Numbered from the stretch's first letter, positions 55,076-63,165 are shown. The stretch is DNA of 64,000 nucleotides from SZUA-22 sp963751695 (GCA_963751695.1 CAVVVP010000005.1:496001-560000), one strand, 5' to 3'. Made by a program: numbers and translations. Notes: generated by a model not told the origin, from the letters alone.

Positions 55076-55150
55076 GGTGAATGATGGGACTTGAACCCAC
55101 GACCTTCTGGGCCACAACCAGACGCTCTAACCACCTGAGCTACATCCACC
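55076..55150 (-). tRNA. tRNA-His (anticodon GTG)
   Basis: Acceptor GTGGATG/CATTCAC is extended by an encoded G at position -1 facing C73, the tRNA-His identity pair. The anticodon stem TCTGG/CCAGA has loop TTGTGGC (GTG). The T arm is GGGTTCAAGTCCC. Confidence 0.97.
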
Positions 55151-55162
55151 ATGTAACAATTG

Positions 55163-55236
55163 TACGCCAGAGTGGACTCGAACCACTAACCTACAGCTTA
55201 GAAGGCTGTTGCTCTATCCAATTGAGCTACTGGCGC
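55163..55236 (-). tRNA. tRNA-Arg (anticodon TCT)
   Basis: Acceptor GCGCCAG/CTGGCGT, D arm TAGCTCAATTGGATAGAGCA, anticodon stem ACAGC/GCTGT with loop CTTCTAA (TCT), T arm GTGGTTCGAGTCCAC. The length is 74 bases. Confidence 0.97.
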
Positions 55237-55280
55237 TGCTATAGATTACTTCTTACCAAAATTCATCCCAACCTATTTTG

Positions 55281-55326
55281 TCGGGGCGGCAGGATTTGAA
55301 CCTGCGACCTCCTGCTCCCAAAGCAG
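55281..55326 (-). pseudogene. 3' half of tRNA-Pro (TGG): attachment site of the integrated element
   Basis: The minus strand contains CTGCTTTGGGAGCAG (anticodon loop TTTGGGA, TGG), a complete T arm GCAGGTTCAAATCCTGC and the 3' acceptor strand CGCCCCG plus A. No D arm or 5' acceptor strand lies upstream, and the pair 27-43 is A/G instead of C/G, so tRNA identity ends at 55326. This is the residue left when a tyrosine recombinase integrates into the anticodon region of a tRNA gene. The intact tRNA should be rebuilt at the other end of the element. Confidence 0.9.
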
Positions 55327-55370
55327 TTGACTCTATTTGAATTTGAACCAAAAACACACTTTACAACCCC

Positions 55371-55391
55371 ATTGATACCAAAATTGATACC
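55371..55391 (+). repeat. Direct repeat ATTGATACC x2 between att site and integrase
   Basis: ATTGATACC occurs at 55371-55379 and 55383-55391, a 12-base period, 45 bases inside the att core and just before the integrase start. This is where arm-type integrase or excisionase sites are expected. Confidence 0.5.
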
Positions 55392-55428
55392 CAATCCTTC
55401 CGATACGAGCAGAAAAAGGAGGATAACA

Positions 55429-56433
55429 ATGAAACTCTTCAGAAGAAACAAAAAATACTATTACATCAAGTATGTTGATGTGGATGGCCAAGAAAAAAGA
55501 GTATCTACCGGCAAAAAAAGAAAAGATGAAGCTCTGATAGTCTTGAGTAAACTTAAAGAAAACATAAATTCAAAAAAGCAAAAGATAACTAATTTCTCTT
55601 CGCTCAAGTCTGAATACTTGGCTTACTGTCAATTACACTTTTCAGAAAAGTACTATAAGAATATGACTTATACACTCAACTCATTTTCTAATTTATATGG
55701 CAAGAATAATATTTCGTCAATAAATAAAAATATGCTTAGTACATTTCTTGAAGACAAAATTAGAAACAATAAACTTCACCAAGCACACCAGCACTTTAGA
55801 AATATTAGAACTTTCTTTAATTGGGCTGGAGATAATGACTACATTGACCAATCCCCTCTTGCAAGAATGAAACCTACAAAACTTCCAGAAAAAAAGCCTA
55901 TTTGGATAAATGAGAACGAACTGAAAGAAATTCTAAACAATATAAATTCAAACGTATTAAAAGATATATATCAAATTCTTTTCTACACTGGAATGAGAGC
56001 AAATGAACTCCTTTCCTTGACTTGGAAGAACATTGACCTAGAACAAAGAGTAATCCATATTAAAAACTCACAATCCTTCAACACAAAGACTGGGAAAGAA
56101 AGAGCAATTCCTATGACTCAACACGTCTATAATATCCTTTATAAGCAGCCTAGCAGATTCAAAGGAGAACTATTATTCTTAAAGAATGGAGTTAAGATTA
56201 ATGTCGATTACATAAGTAAGAGATTTAAGAAAGCTCTTATGAATACTGGACTTGATAAAAGTATACACTTACACAGTCTTAGACATTCATTTGCAAGTAA
56301 TCTAATAAAGGAAGGAGCGAACATTTACTTAGTCTCAAAATTATTAGGACATTCAAAAGTATCTACTACAGAAATATATTCTCATGTAAGAACCGAAGAT
56401 TTAAGAAAGTCTATAGAGTTACTTAATAATTAA
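55429..56433 (+). CDS. int: Tyrosine recombinase / phage-type integrase
   Basis: The 334-aa protein has an N-terminal Arm-binding-like domain (KKYYYIKYVDVDGQEKRVST), a SAM-like core-binding domain and a C-terminal catalytic domain. The catalytic residues are Arg in YTGMRANELLSLTW, HxxR in LHSLRHSFASNL, His in LLGHSKVSTTEIY and the nucleophile Tyr in EIYSHV. AAGGAGG at 55416-55422 selects the ATG at 55429; the frame is open upstream to 55327 across the att region. It reads away from the att site and should integrate and excise the element at tRNA-Pro. Confidence 0.95.
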   Translation: MKLFRRNKKYYYIKYVDVDGQEKRVSTGKKRKDEALIVLSKLKENINSKKQKITNFSSLKSEYLAYCQLHFSEKYYKNMTYTLNSFSNLYGKNNISSINKNMLSTFLEDKIRNNKLHQAHQHFRNIRTFFNWAGDNDYIDQSPLARMKPTKLPEKKPIWINENELKEILNNINSNVLKDIYQILFYTGMRANELLSLTWKNIDLEQRVIHIKNSQSFNTKTGKERAIPMTQHVYNILYKQPSRFKGELLFLKNGVKINVDYISKRFKKALMNTGLDKSIHLHSLRHSFASNLIKEGANIYLVSKLLGHSKVSTTEIYSHVRTEDLRKSIELLNN

Positions 56434-56525
56434 AAAAAGAATTATCTGTTGGGATGGTTCATTTTTTGGGTTTCGTTAGTAGGAGTCTTAATACAATATC
56501 AGAAATGACGAGCTGAGGAAAAACT

Positions 56526-56945
56526 TCATACTGATTTGTATTCTTTTGAGTGCAATTTATTTTTCAAGTTTTTTGCAACATCAGGACAAGTTGGGAACTC
56601 TTTAGTTACAAAGTCGATATACTTTTCAAATTGTTCCAGCATATCATTTTCAAAATATGCATAACCTAATCTAAGAGCATAAATATTTTCTGGAAGAAGT
56701 AATCCATCTTCATGCATAATTTTTTCTAAAAGGAATATGCCCACTTTTATTTCGCCTCTCTCTAAAAGTTCTTTTGCTTTTTCAAACTCTAGTCGCTGTT
56801 CTTCTTTAAGGGCTTCAAGTGTTTTCCTAACCATATTAAATTTCTTAAATGGGTCTTGCTTTTCGGGAGTACTTGTAAATTCTTCATCCAAATTACTATC
56901 ATCATCAATGGCTAAACAAAATATAATTGAATACAAAGTGTTCAT
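56526..56945 (-). CDS. Hypothetical protein, TPR-like, 139 aa
   Basis: No named family is recognised. After an N terminus with acidic residues, the sequence is helical (RKTLEALKEEQRLEFEKAKE, IFLLEKIMHEDGLLLPENIY, LRLGYAYFENDMLEQFEKYI) in a tetratricopeptide-like rhythm, suggesting protein binding. It is oriented against the integrase, in the variable region of the element. Confidence 0.6.
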   Translation of the reverse strand: MNTLYSIIFCLAIDDDSNLDEEFTSTPEKQDPFKKFNMVRKTLEALKEEQRLEFEKAKELLERGEIKVGIFLLEKIMHEDGLLLPENIYALRLGYAYFENDMLEQFEKYIDFVTKEFPTCPDVAKNLKNKLHSKEYKSV

Positions 56946-57083
56946 TATTTAACCTATCCTATTATCAATAAATCTATAATAATATAGTAATATTTATTTA
57001 AATAAATAATCTTTTAGCTTATAAAAAGACAACAAGGTTGTTGAACATAACTTTTGATTTCCTTATGTTAAAGATATATCAAC

Positions 57084-57479
57084 ATGAGGGATTTTGAAAA
57101 TATTACAAAAAATAACATGCCCACATTGTTTAAAAGGATTCGAGTAAAAAGAATTACATCAACTGGATTATGCCCGAATTGTTTACATCGAAGAGAACTT
57201 CAGTTCTCTTACTTCATTTTTCATTACAATGAAATTATCGAACTGCTACAGAAAGACGAAAACATTGACCGAATCATAATTAAGTACGATGATTTAAATA
57301 GTTTCGTAAGGTATGAATTGCAAAAATGGTTTAACTGTTCTCACGAGGTCAGATTTTCACTCCAAGAAATACACACCTTTCAAAATAATCTTCATATGGA
57401 CTTAACCAGATATATCAATATCCACATAGAAGAGTTAAAACTTCAATTGGAAGATTCTAAATTGCATCATGAACTATAG
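57084..57479 (+). CDS. Hypothetical protein with CxxC, 131 aa
   Basis: I recognise no family. STGLCPNCLHRRELQFSYF has a CPNC knuckle; a later FNCSHEV gives a further Cys/His, so a zinc site is possible. The remainder is helical and charged. It stands alone between two minus-strand genes in the element's accessory segment. Start context is weak. Confidence 0.55.
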   Translation: MRDFENITKNNMPTLFKRIRVKRITSTGLCPNCLHRRELQFSYFIFHYNEIIELLQKDENIDRIIIKYDDLNSFVRYELQKWFNCSHEVRFSLQEIHTFQNNLHMDLTRYINIHIEELKLQLEDSKLHHEL

Positions 57480-57490
57480 ACAATCTTTTT

Positions 57491-57925
57491 TCAATTTCCA
57501 GCTATGGCAGTTTGATACTCTTTAATCCTATGTAAGTAAGCACATAATTCTTTAAGCTTATCCGATGGATGATTCTTAAGCACCCTTTGAAGTTCCTCAC
57601 AACATGAGTCATTCCCTATTTGATATAAACTCCAAACCATCATCTGGCAAAGCTCTTCATCGTTTGATATATCAATTTGTTCGACCAAATCCCTACTGAC
57701 ATCTAGGATCTTATATTTACCAGCAAAGTAAATACAGTTCATCTTCACACCAAGGTTATCAGAGTGTATTCCATTATGAATATTTGAGATAGCAAGTTCT
57801 GAAATTTCATACTGTTGGAAGGATGTCGATTGTGAACTTAGTTTAGAAGAGGATAAGAATAAAATTAGTAGAGTTATTCCAATTAGATTTGGAATGTTGC
57901 GATGTGTTCTGTTTTTCCGTGCCAT
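57491..57925 (-). CDS. Hypothetical exported protein, HEAT-like, 144 aa
   Basis: A basic N terminus and a hydrophobic segment (LIGITLLILFLSSSKL) form a signal or anchor. The rest is helical, with GVKMNCIYFAGKYKILDVSR, DLVEQIDISNDEELCQMMVW and SLYQIGNDSCCEELQRVL, a HEAT/armadillo-like pattern. Function unknown. A GGGGG tract lies before the ATG. It converges with the CxxC gene. Confidence 0.6.
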   Translation of the reverse strand: MARKNRTHRNIPNLIGITLLILFLSSSKLSSQSTSFQQYEISELAISNIHNGIHSDNLGVKMNCIYFAGKYKILDVSRDLVEQIDISNDEELCQMMVWSLYQIGNDSCCEELQRVLKNHPSDKLKELCAYLHRIKEYQTAIAGN

Positions 57926-58125
57926 TTTAAACCCCCGGTTTTATATGGCGTTATGCTTTATTTAACAAAAAATATTAGGCAATGTCAATTAAATCTTCGA
58001 GTAGTTGCTTACAACTTCTAATTAAGTACTCTCCATATCTTTAATCAGACGCTAGGTTTGTTGAAGTTGGTTGTAGTTTGCAATAAGTTATTAATAAGAA
58101 AGAATGGTTAATTTATAAGGAGATT

Positions 58126-58362
58126 ATGAAGACTATTAAAAGTTTTAATAACCAAATCAAGCTTGATTTCATAATGATTCCAATCTCTATCTACATGACG
58201 TATGACTATGCTTCGTTAGTAGCAGCCGGTGATGATTCCTTAAGAAGAAAAATAGTATTAGCTATTTGGATTTTTTCAATATTTGGTTGGAGTTATAAGT
58301 TAGTTCGTGATCTAAGGACAAAAAAGAAATTAGAGGATCAAAATGAAAACCAAAATACTTGA
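58126..58362 (+). CDS. Small membrane protein, 78 aa (operon gene 1)
   Basis: It begins after a strong AAGGAG site. Two hydrophobic segments (LDFIMIPISIYMTYDYASLV and IVLAIWIFSIFGWSYKLV) precede a charged tail (RDLRTKKKLEDQNENQN). No known family. It overlaps the next start by 20 bases, so translation is probably coupled. Confidence 0.7.
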   Translation: MKTIKSFNNQIKLDFIMIPISIYMTYDYASLVAAGDDSLRRKIVLAIWIFSIFGWSYKLVRDLRTKKKLEDQNENQNT

Positions 58363-58546
58363 TATTATTTTTTTCGTTGTTGGGTCCTTTATCGTCATTT
58401 TTAACTTATTTCCTCAAGGCGACAAAAGAGTAGTTGGAGAGTCATATTATAGTGGAGATCAAATAACTTTTCTGGCTCTTGGAATTGCAATGCTAGTCTT
58501 TGGATTTCTAATTCGGATATGGAGAAAAGAGAATGAAAAAACATGA
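58343..58546 (+). CDS. Small membrane protein, 67 aa (operon gene 2)
   Basis: GAGGATCAAA precedes the ATG inside the previous gene's end. Two transmembrane helices (ILDIIFFVVGSFIVIFNLF and ITFLALGIAMLVFGFLIRIW) flank a short polar loop. No known family. It overlaps gene 3 by 14 bases. Confidence 0.7.
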   Translation: MKTKILDIIFFVVGSFIVIFNLFPQGDKRVVGESYYSGDQITFLALGIAMLVFGFLIRIWRKENEKT

Positions 58547-59423
58547 ATGGCTTAGAGAGGAAATTCAGCAATATCAACAAGCTGAAGAAAAATGGATTTC
58601 TGAACTATGGTATAAGGTAGAAAAAGTTTTTAATGATGAGTTCATGCCTATATTAGATACTGATGAGAATCATACCCCAGATTTAATTCATTTGTTCAGC
58701 TTTAAACAAATCCTACTTAAATGTAAATATGAAAAAGAGGCTCCAATCTTTGCTGGAATTTTGGGAGCTGTAGAATTATCTAATAGAGAAGGGCTTAGAG
58801 AAGAAAAAATTAACCTAATCATTAAAGAAGTTTTCTCATATATGGGGTTAATAGTTCTACAAATTCACAATAATGTTAATCAAAAACAAAAAATTCCAAT
58901 TAAGTTTATTCAAGAATCTAAAAAAAGGATTTCATTTCTAGAAGAGATACTTAAGGAAGAATATCACCAGCGAAAAAAATACATATCCGATTGGGAAAAA
59001 ATATTCAAAGTCTATGCAGAAAACATTGAAAATACTGAAGTACTAGATCCGAATATAAGTAGTATTTCGAAAAAATGTAAAATCCATTATAAAAAAATCC
59101 AGAGGTGTTTTAGTGATCCCAAATTTCTAGCTGGGCTATTAGAGTTTTTATTAAAGAAAAAAAACCAAGCGAAAAAAGAAACTAAAGTATTGTTGTGGAG
59201 AGATGCAGGAATAGTTATTACTCAGAAACTATCCCAAATTCATTATTATGGAGATGGATTACTCAGCGAATATGGTGGAAACAAAGTTATGCTGAATGGC
59301 CGAAATAAAGAATACAATGACAACTACAACTATAAAGACACACACAAATCGAAAAAAAGGAAGAATATCTCAGACCTAGATGATGATGGATTGCCAGATC
59401 AAGGATTCTCATCTAGTTTTTAG
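58533..59423 (+). CDS. Hypothetical soluble protein, 296 aa (operon gene 3)
   Basis: GGAGAAAAGAG precedes the ATG. The protein is mostly helical and lysine-rich: WLREEIQQYQQAEEKWISEL, KRISFLEEILKEEYHQRKKY, FLAGLLEFLLKKKNQAKKE. A low-complexity Asn/Tyr region follows, with a final DLDDDGLPDQGF that resembles a calcium-binding DxDxDG loop. No family recognised. Overlap with two small membrane genes suggests the three act together. Unlike the replication genes that follow, this operon shows no frameshift. Confidence 0.7.
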   Translation: MKKHEWLREEIQQYQQAEEKWISELWYKVEKVFNDEFMPILDTDENHTPDLIHLFSFKQILLKCKYEKEAPIFAGILGAVELSNREGLREEKINLIIKEVFSYMGLIVLQIHNNVNQKQKIPIKFIQESKKRISFLEEILKEEYHQRKKYISDWEKIFKVYAENIENTEVLDPNISSISKKCKIHYKKIQRCFSDPKFLAGLLEFLLKKKNQAKKETKVLLWRDAGIVITQKLSQIHYYGDGLLSEYGGNKVMLNGRNKEYNDNYNYKDTHKSKKRKNISDLDDDGLPDQGFSSSF

Positions 59424-59525
59424 AGCAGTTTAAGAGAAGTTTTGTCTTTTTAATTTTTTTTATTCTTCGTTTATAACTCATTTTCAAATGATATAAGTGA
59501 ATTTTCGTGAGCAGTTTTGTCCTCC

Positions 59526-59595
59526 TCTACTAATAGTAGAAGGGTAATACTGCAAAATAAATTTTTGGCGGGAGGTTTATTACCCTTACTCCCGC
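59526..59595 (+). other. Structured intergenic region with apparent pseudoknot
   Basis: TCTACTAATAGTAGA (59526-59540) is a perfect palindrome. AAGGGTAATA (59540-59549) is complementary to TATTACCCTT (59578-59587) over 10 bp, and GCGGGAG (59568-59574) to CTCCCGC (59589-59595) over 7 bp. The 3' strand of the first helix lies in the loop of the second, which is the topology of an H-type pseudoknot. It lies between the unknown operon and the replication genes. It may be a structured RNA, an operator or part of an origin. Confidence 0.55.
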
Positions 59596-59630
59596 ATTCT
59601 TAAATTCATTTCATATTTAAGGGTAACAAT

Positions 59631-59878
59631 ATGCAACTTTCCAAACTAGGAGACCAAACAAGGTCTCTCCTGCACGATTCGAAGCAATTCGAAACCACAT
59701 CAACAACCTTTCAGTTAAAACTTCAATTGAGGGCAAAATCCAAAAGGCATTGGATATTAACGCTAGAGTTATATCTGATAATATCTATTCCTTTTATGAT
59801 TCAATTTGCACACTTGAGGATACTGACACTAATTACGATCTAGAATCCTTCATCAATGATGGGGGTTATAATGTCTGA
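59631..59878 (+). pseudogene. Small element protein (~82 aa), frameshifted
   Basis: The frame from ATG 59631 (MQLSKLGDQTRSLL) loses sense near 59672. A neighbouring frame then reads ARFEAIRNHINNLSVKTSIE and NARVISDNIYSFYDSICTLE to the stop at 59878, overlapping the next ATG by 8 bases as in tightly packed phage operons. One missing base near 59665-59672 explains it. Family unknown; it is helical. Confidence 0.5.
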
Positions 59879-60650
59879 CATATTCTGGATCAAGTTAAAG
59901 CCTCAACATTTCGAGACAAAAAGTTAAGTTAATCGAGTCCTTACCCGAAGGGCATACTCACTTAATTACTTGGTTGAAGCTACTCTGTTTAGCCGGAAAA
60001 AGTAACGCAAAAGGACGAATATCTTTTAACAAAAAAACTTCTTTTTCTGAACAAATGTTGGCTACAATTTTTAATCAATCTGTTGAATCACTTTCAAAAT
60101 CAATTAAAATTCTCTCTGAATTTGGCCTAATCAGCAAATCAAAAAATGGTGTAATAAGTGTTAAAAACTGGCAAAAACACAGAATGTTGATGAAATGGAA
60201 CGCCTTAAAGAACAAAATAGGATACGTCAATCAAGACATAGAATGAAGAGAAAAAGTAACGTTAAGGTAACGTTACCCATAACGTTAAATAACGGAACAG
60301 AGTTAGAGTTAGAGAAAGAGTTAGATAAGTATAGTCAAGACTCAAATGAATATAGACTATCTGACCTTCTCTATAGTATAATGGGGAACAGGAAACCCAA
60401 ACAGAGAGAGCCTAAACTTCAAGATTGGTCTCAGAACATAGATTACCTAATTAGATTAGATGGACGAACACCAGAAGAAATCGAAAAGGTAATTCTCTGG
60501 GCTCAACAAGATGACTTCTGGATGAATAATATTCTCAGTACAAGTAGTCTCCGAAAGAACTTCGATCAGCTCTATCTAAAAATGAATGGTTCGAAATCTG
60601 TTGCAGACTCTCTCCCTTCAATCAACAAAGATGAGGAGGGCTGGAAATGA
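59871..60650 (+). pseudogene. Phage replisome organizer protein, two frameshifts
   Basis: Joining three frames gives about 258 aa. The N terminus MSDIFWIKLKPQHFETK continues as KLIESLPEGHTHLITWLKLL and SVESLSKSIKILSEFGLI, matching the phage replisome-organizer (Phage_rep_org_N, DnaD-like winged helix) family. The last part has NWQKHQNVDEMERLKEQNR and a C-terminal IEKVILWAQQDDFWMNNILS helicase-loader-type block. The breaks are at about 59917 (in an A run) and 60180. It should melt the origin and recruit the helicase. The coding sequence contains phased repeats at 60257-60295. Confidence 0.8.
60257..60295 (+). repeat. Phased TAACGTTA iterons: candidate replication origin
   Basis: The palindrome TAACGTTA occurs at 60257-60264, 60268-60275 and 60280-60287, with a partial TAACGG at 60290-60295. 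Spacings are 11, 12 and 10 bases, about one helical turn each. They lie within the replisome-organizer gene, as initiator-binding iterons do inside lambda O. Confidence 0.6.
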
Positions 60651-60745
60651 AACAGAGCTTCTATGATATGTATTCTGAATCTGCCGATACTGAAGATATT
60701 ATGAGGTTAATCTCAGACTTCAATTTCAAAGTCTACAAATACTAA
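60647..60745 (+). CDS. Possible small protein, 32 aa
   Basis: The ATG overlaps the replisome-organizer stop (ATGA) and GAGGAGGG precedes it. The product begins MKQSFYDMYSESADTEDIMR and is acidic. No family recognised; tight packing and a good ribosome binding site favour expression. Confidence 0.4.
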   Translation: MKQSFYDMYSESADTEDIMRLISDFNFKVYKY

Positions 60746-60776
60746 TGATTCTCAAAACATTCTATAGGGGGTTTTA

Positions 60777-62545
60777 ATGTATAAATTCGCAGAATATGCC
60801 TTGATGGTATTTCTAATCGGAATCAGATTGAAGACAAGGAACTTCAATTTAAATGGGAATGACTTTGAATGTTATAGGTCAATCTTTCTATTCGATGACT
60901 CACTAAAATACTATGTAGCTAAAACCGGCAGTGTAACTGGATATTCTGGGAAACATATAGCTGATACTCTAGTATTTATTGATTTTGATGGCAAAGACTT
61001 AGAAGACGTTAAAACAGAAGTAAAAAATTTCTGCTTATATCTCTCACATACTTATGATTTACCTCTCGATAATATCAGAATTACCTTCTCTGGTTCGAAG
61101 GGCTTTCATTTATCGATTCCTTTCAATTGCATAACTGATAATCTAGTTGGAAATGAAGACTTCTGGAAAAGATACAAGAATCTACTCTAGAGCTATGTCA
61201 AGGTTTCAAATATGTTGATGGATCAATCTATGAGCTCAAAAGACTCCTAAGAATAACCAATACTCAAAACCTTAAATCTGGTTTATATAGAATGAACTAA
61301 CATTTGATGAATTAGAAAACCTCTCCATCGAAGAAATCAAGAACCTAGCAAAAGAGAAGAGAAATATTGAACTACTTTCACCCAATGAAATGGAGGTAGA
61401 AATCCTCATCTCAAAGCACAATTTGAAAAGCCAATTCTAGAAGAACCTAAAAACAATACTGATTCTGGTTCTCTATTAGGCTTACTTGATGGAGTAACCG
61501 AAGGAAATAGAAATAATTCTGCTATTCAACTAACTGGAACTCTAATCAATCAAGGTCTTAGTAAGGAATTAACTTCCAAGATAGTAAATCTATGGAATCT
61601 TCAAAACTCTCCGCCTATTGATAAAAGAGAACTTGGCTATTTAATTCAAGGTGCATATAATAGATACAAACAGAAAGAACCAGAAACGCTTGTATATGAC
61701 TTCAAACAAGCTGCTGATAATTACAGAGAGAGTTTGCCTACAGAAACAAAGCACAAGAAAAGTCAATCTGGGTTATGAATTAACTGATAAAAAGATTCGT
61801 GGAGTAATGCCTGGTGAAACTTTTTCTATTCTTAAAAAACTTCGGTAGGTAAATCTGCTTTTCTTCAAAACATTGGTCATAACTATGCACTTGAATCTGG
61901 TGAGCCAGTACTATTCTTCTCTTTAGAAATGCCAATTACTTGGGTGCTTGAAAGGGCACTACAAATTGAAACTGGACTAGCTGGATTTACTATTGAGAAT
62001 CAGTTTAAAGAAGGGTTATCTGATATACGCCAGAAAGCAGACCTACTCTTTAGCAAGATTCCAAACTTCTATACTATTACTAAAACTGGATTAGATCTGG
62101 AGAAGATTAAACAACTCATTCACCATGCTGAAACTAATATCTACCATAAGAAAACTGGACTAGTGTTAATTGACTATCTAGGCTTAGTTCAATCAAGTGG
62201 TAATGACATTTATCAGCAAGTATCTAAAGTAGCTAGAGGGATTAAAGACCTAGCCAAAGATACGGACACTCCTATCATTTACTTATCTCAAGTAACTAAA
62301 AGAATCTGAATATGATGAACTAGAACTAGGTGCAGCTAGAGACTCTGGTGCTATTGATGAGGCTTCTGATTTTGTCCTTGCTCTTTGGAAACAAGAAGAA
62401 TATGAGACCTAAAGAGGAAACCTCTGAAATCATTCTTAATCTAGGAATACTTAAAAACCGAAAAGGTGGGCTAGGTGTCACTCAAATCGAACTAAGAAAA
62501 CAAAGTCTTAAGATCAGCCAACATCTCAAATACGGATTAAGTTGA
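60777..62545 (+). pseudogene. Fused AEP-type primase / PriCT / DnaB-like helicase, many frameshifts
   Basis: Joined frames give about 590 aa. An archaeo-eukaryotic primase domain has TLVFIDFDGKDLED (catalytic DxD) and ITFSGSKGFHLSIP (SxGxH-type motif). A primase C-terminal (PriCT) segment reads GVTEGNRNNSAIQLTG and WNLQNSPPIDKRELGYL. A RecA/DnaB-type helicase has KTSVGKSAFLQNIG (Walker A), FFSLEMP, TGLVLIDYLGLVQ (Walker B), IIYLSQ and ARDSGAIDEASDFVLAL. Breaks occur near 60800, 60868, 61190, 61295, 61415, 61760, 61838, 62300 and 62405, all single-base shifts. It would prime and unwind the element's DNA if intact. Confidence 0.8.
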
Positions 62546-62632
62546 AGGCTGAAAAAGAGAAAAGCTTGGGGATAATTCCTCAGCTTCTCAATAAATCCAA
62601 GTTGGATTCAATAAACCATAACAAAAATAGAA

Positions 62633-62821
62633 ATGAAAATGAAATTAAACAATAGAAAGAAAGCAAAACCATTAGAAGGCGAGCCAGCATTAAAGAAATT
62701 ACTATTTAGAGAAAAAAGGTTCGTGAAATTGTACGTTCAGAAACTCTTGAAAGGGAAAATAACCCCAGAGGACATCCAAGAACTAATCAACGTCTATGAC
62801 GCAACTGAAGAAGTAGCCTGA
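62633..62821 (+). CDS. Hypothetical small protein, 62 aa
   Basis: Basic and helical (PALKKLLFREKRFVKLYVQK, then ITPEDIQELINVYDATEE). No family recognised. It lies in the chain of short same-strand genes after the helicase; the ribosome binding site is weak. Confidence 0.5.
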   Translation: MKMKLNNRKKAKPLEGEPALKKLLFREKRFVKLYVQKLLKGKITPEDIQELINVYDATEEVA

Positions 62822-62864
62822 TCTTAAATACAAACATTTAATCAAACGAAAACGGGTTCAAAAC

Positions 62865-63165
62865 ATGACATTAGAAGAAATCGAAAAGCTATATGAAAGC
62901 AAGGGCATGAGTGCCAAACAAATTATTGATGAAGAGAAGAAAATCCTTGATGGAGCTAAAAGCAAACAAGACTATTCAAGTGCCCTAAAGGTCATAAACA
63001 ATTGGAGAGACTCAATGGGCATGAATAACAAACAAATACAAGTTCAATCTAGTAGTTTCTCACTTAGAAGCAACTCAGCAAAGTCTACTCAATGACATCG
63101 AAGAAAAGAAAAAACTAAAAGCCGAGAGTGAGACTATAAACACAATAGAGGGAACGGATGAATAG
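62865..63165 (+). pseudogene. Hypothetical coiled-coil protein (~99 aa), probably frameshifted
   Basis: The first frame (TLEEIEKLYESKGMSAKQII, SALKVINNWRDSMGMNNK) ends at 63095 in a low-sense tail. Near 63050-63060 a neighbouring frame continues SHLEATQQSLLNDIEEKKKL to a stop at 63165 that overlaps the next ATG (GATGAATAG). The repaired protein is helical and charged. Function unknown. Confidence 0.45.

Noticed and set aside
55081..55299. Plus-strand 72-aa frame containing GLEPLTYSLEGCCS-like sequence
   Set aside because: It is the antisense translation of tRNA-His and tRNA-Arg, a common false gene.
55263..55451. Minus-strand 62-aa frame with a hydrophobic start and an end reading RRSQVQILPPR
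   Set aside because: The end is a translation of the tRNA-Pro fragment, a well-known artefact; no ribosome binding site, and it covers the att site.
57926..58125. GGCGTTATGC near 57947, reminiscent of an integron attC end
   Set aside because: No matching partner core site or repeated attC elements; a single chance match.
59974..60246. Separate 90-aa and 151-aa genes (59974-60246 and 60195-60650)
   Set aside because: They are consecutive pieces of one replisome-organizer gene separated by a one-base shift near 60180, as NWQKHQNVDEMERLKEQNR only reads across both.
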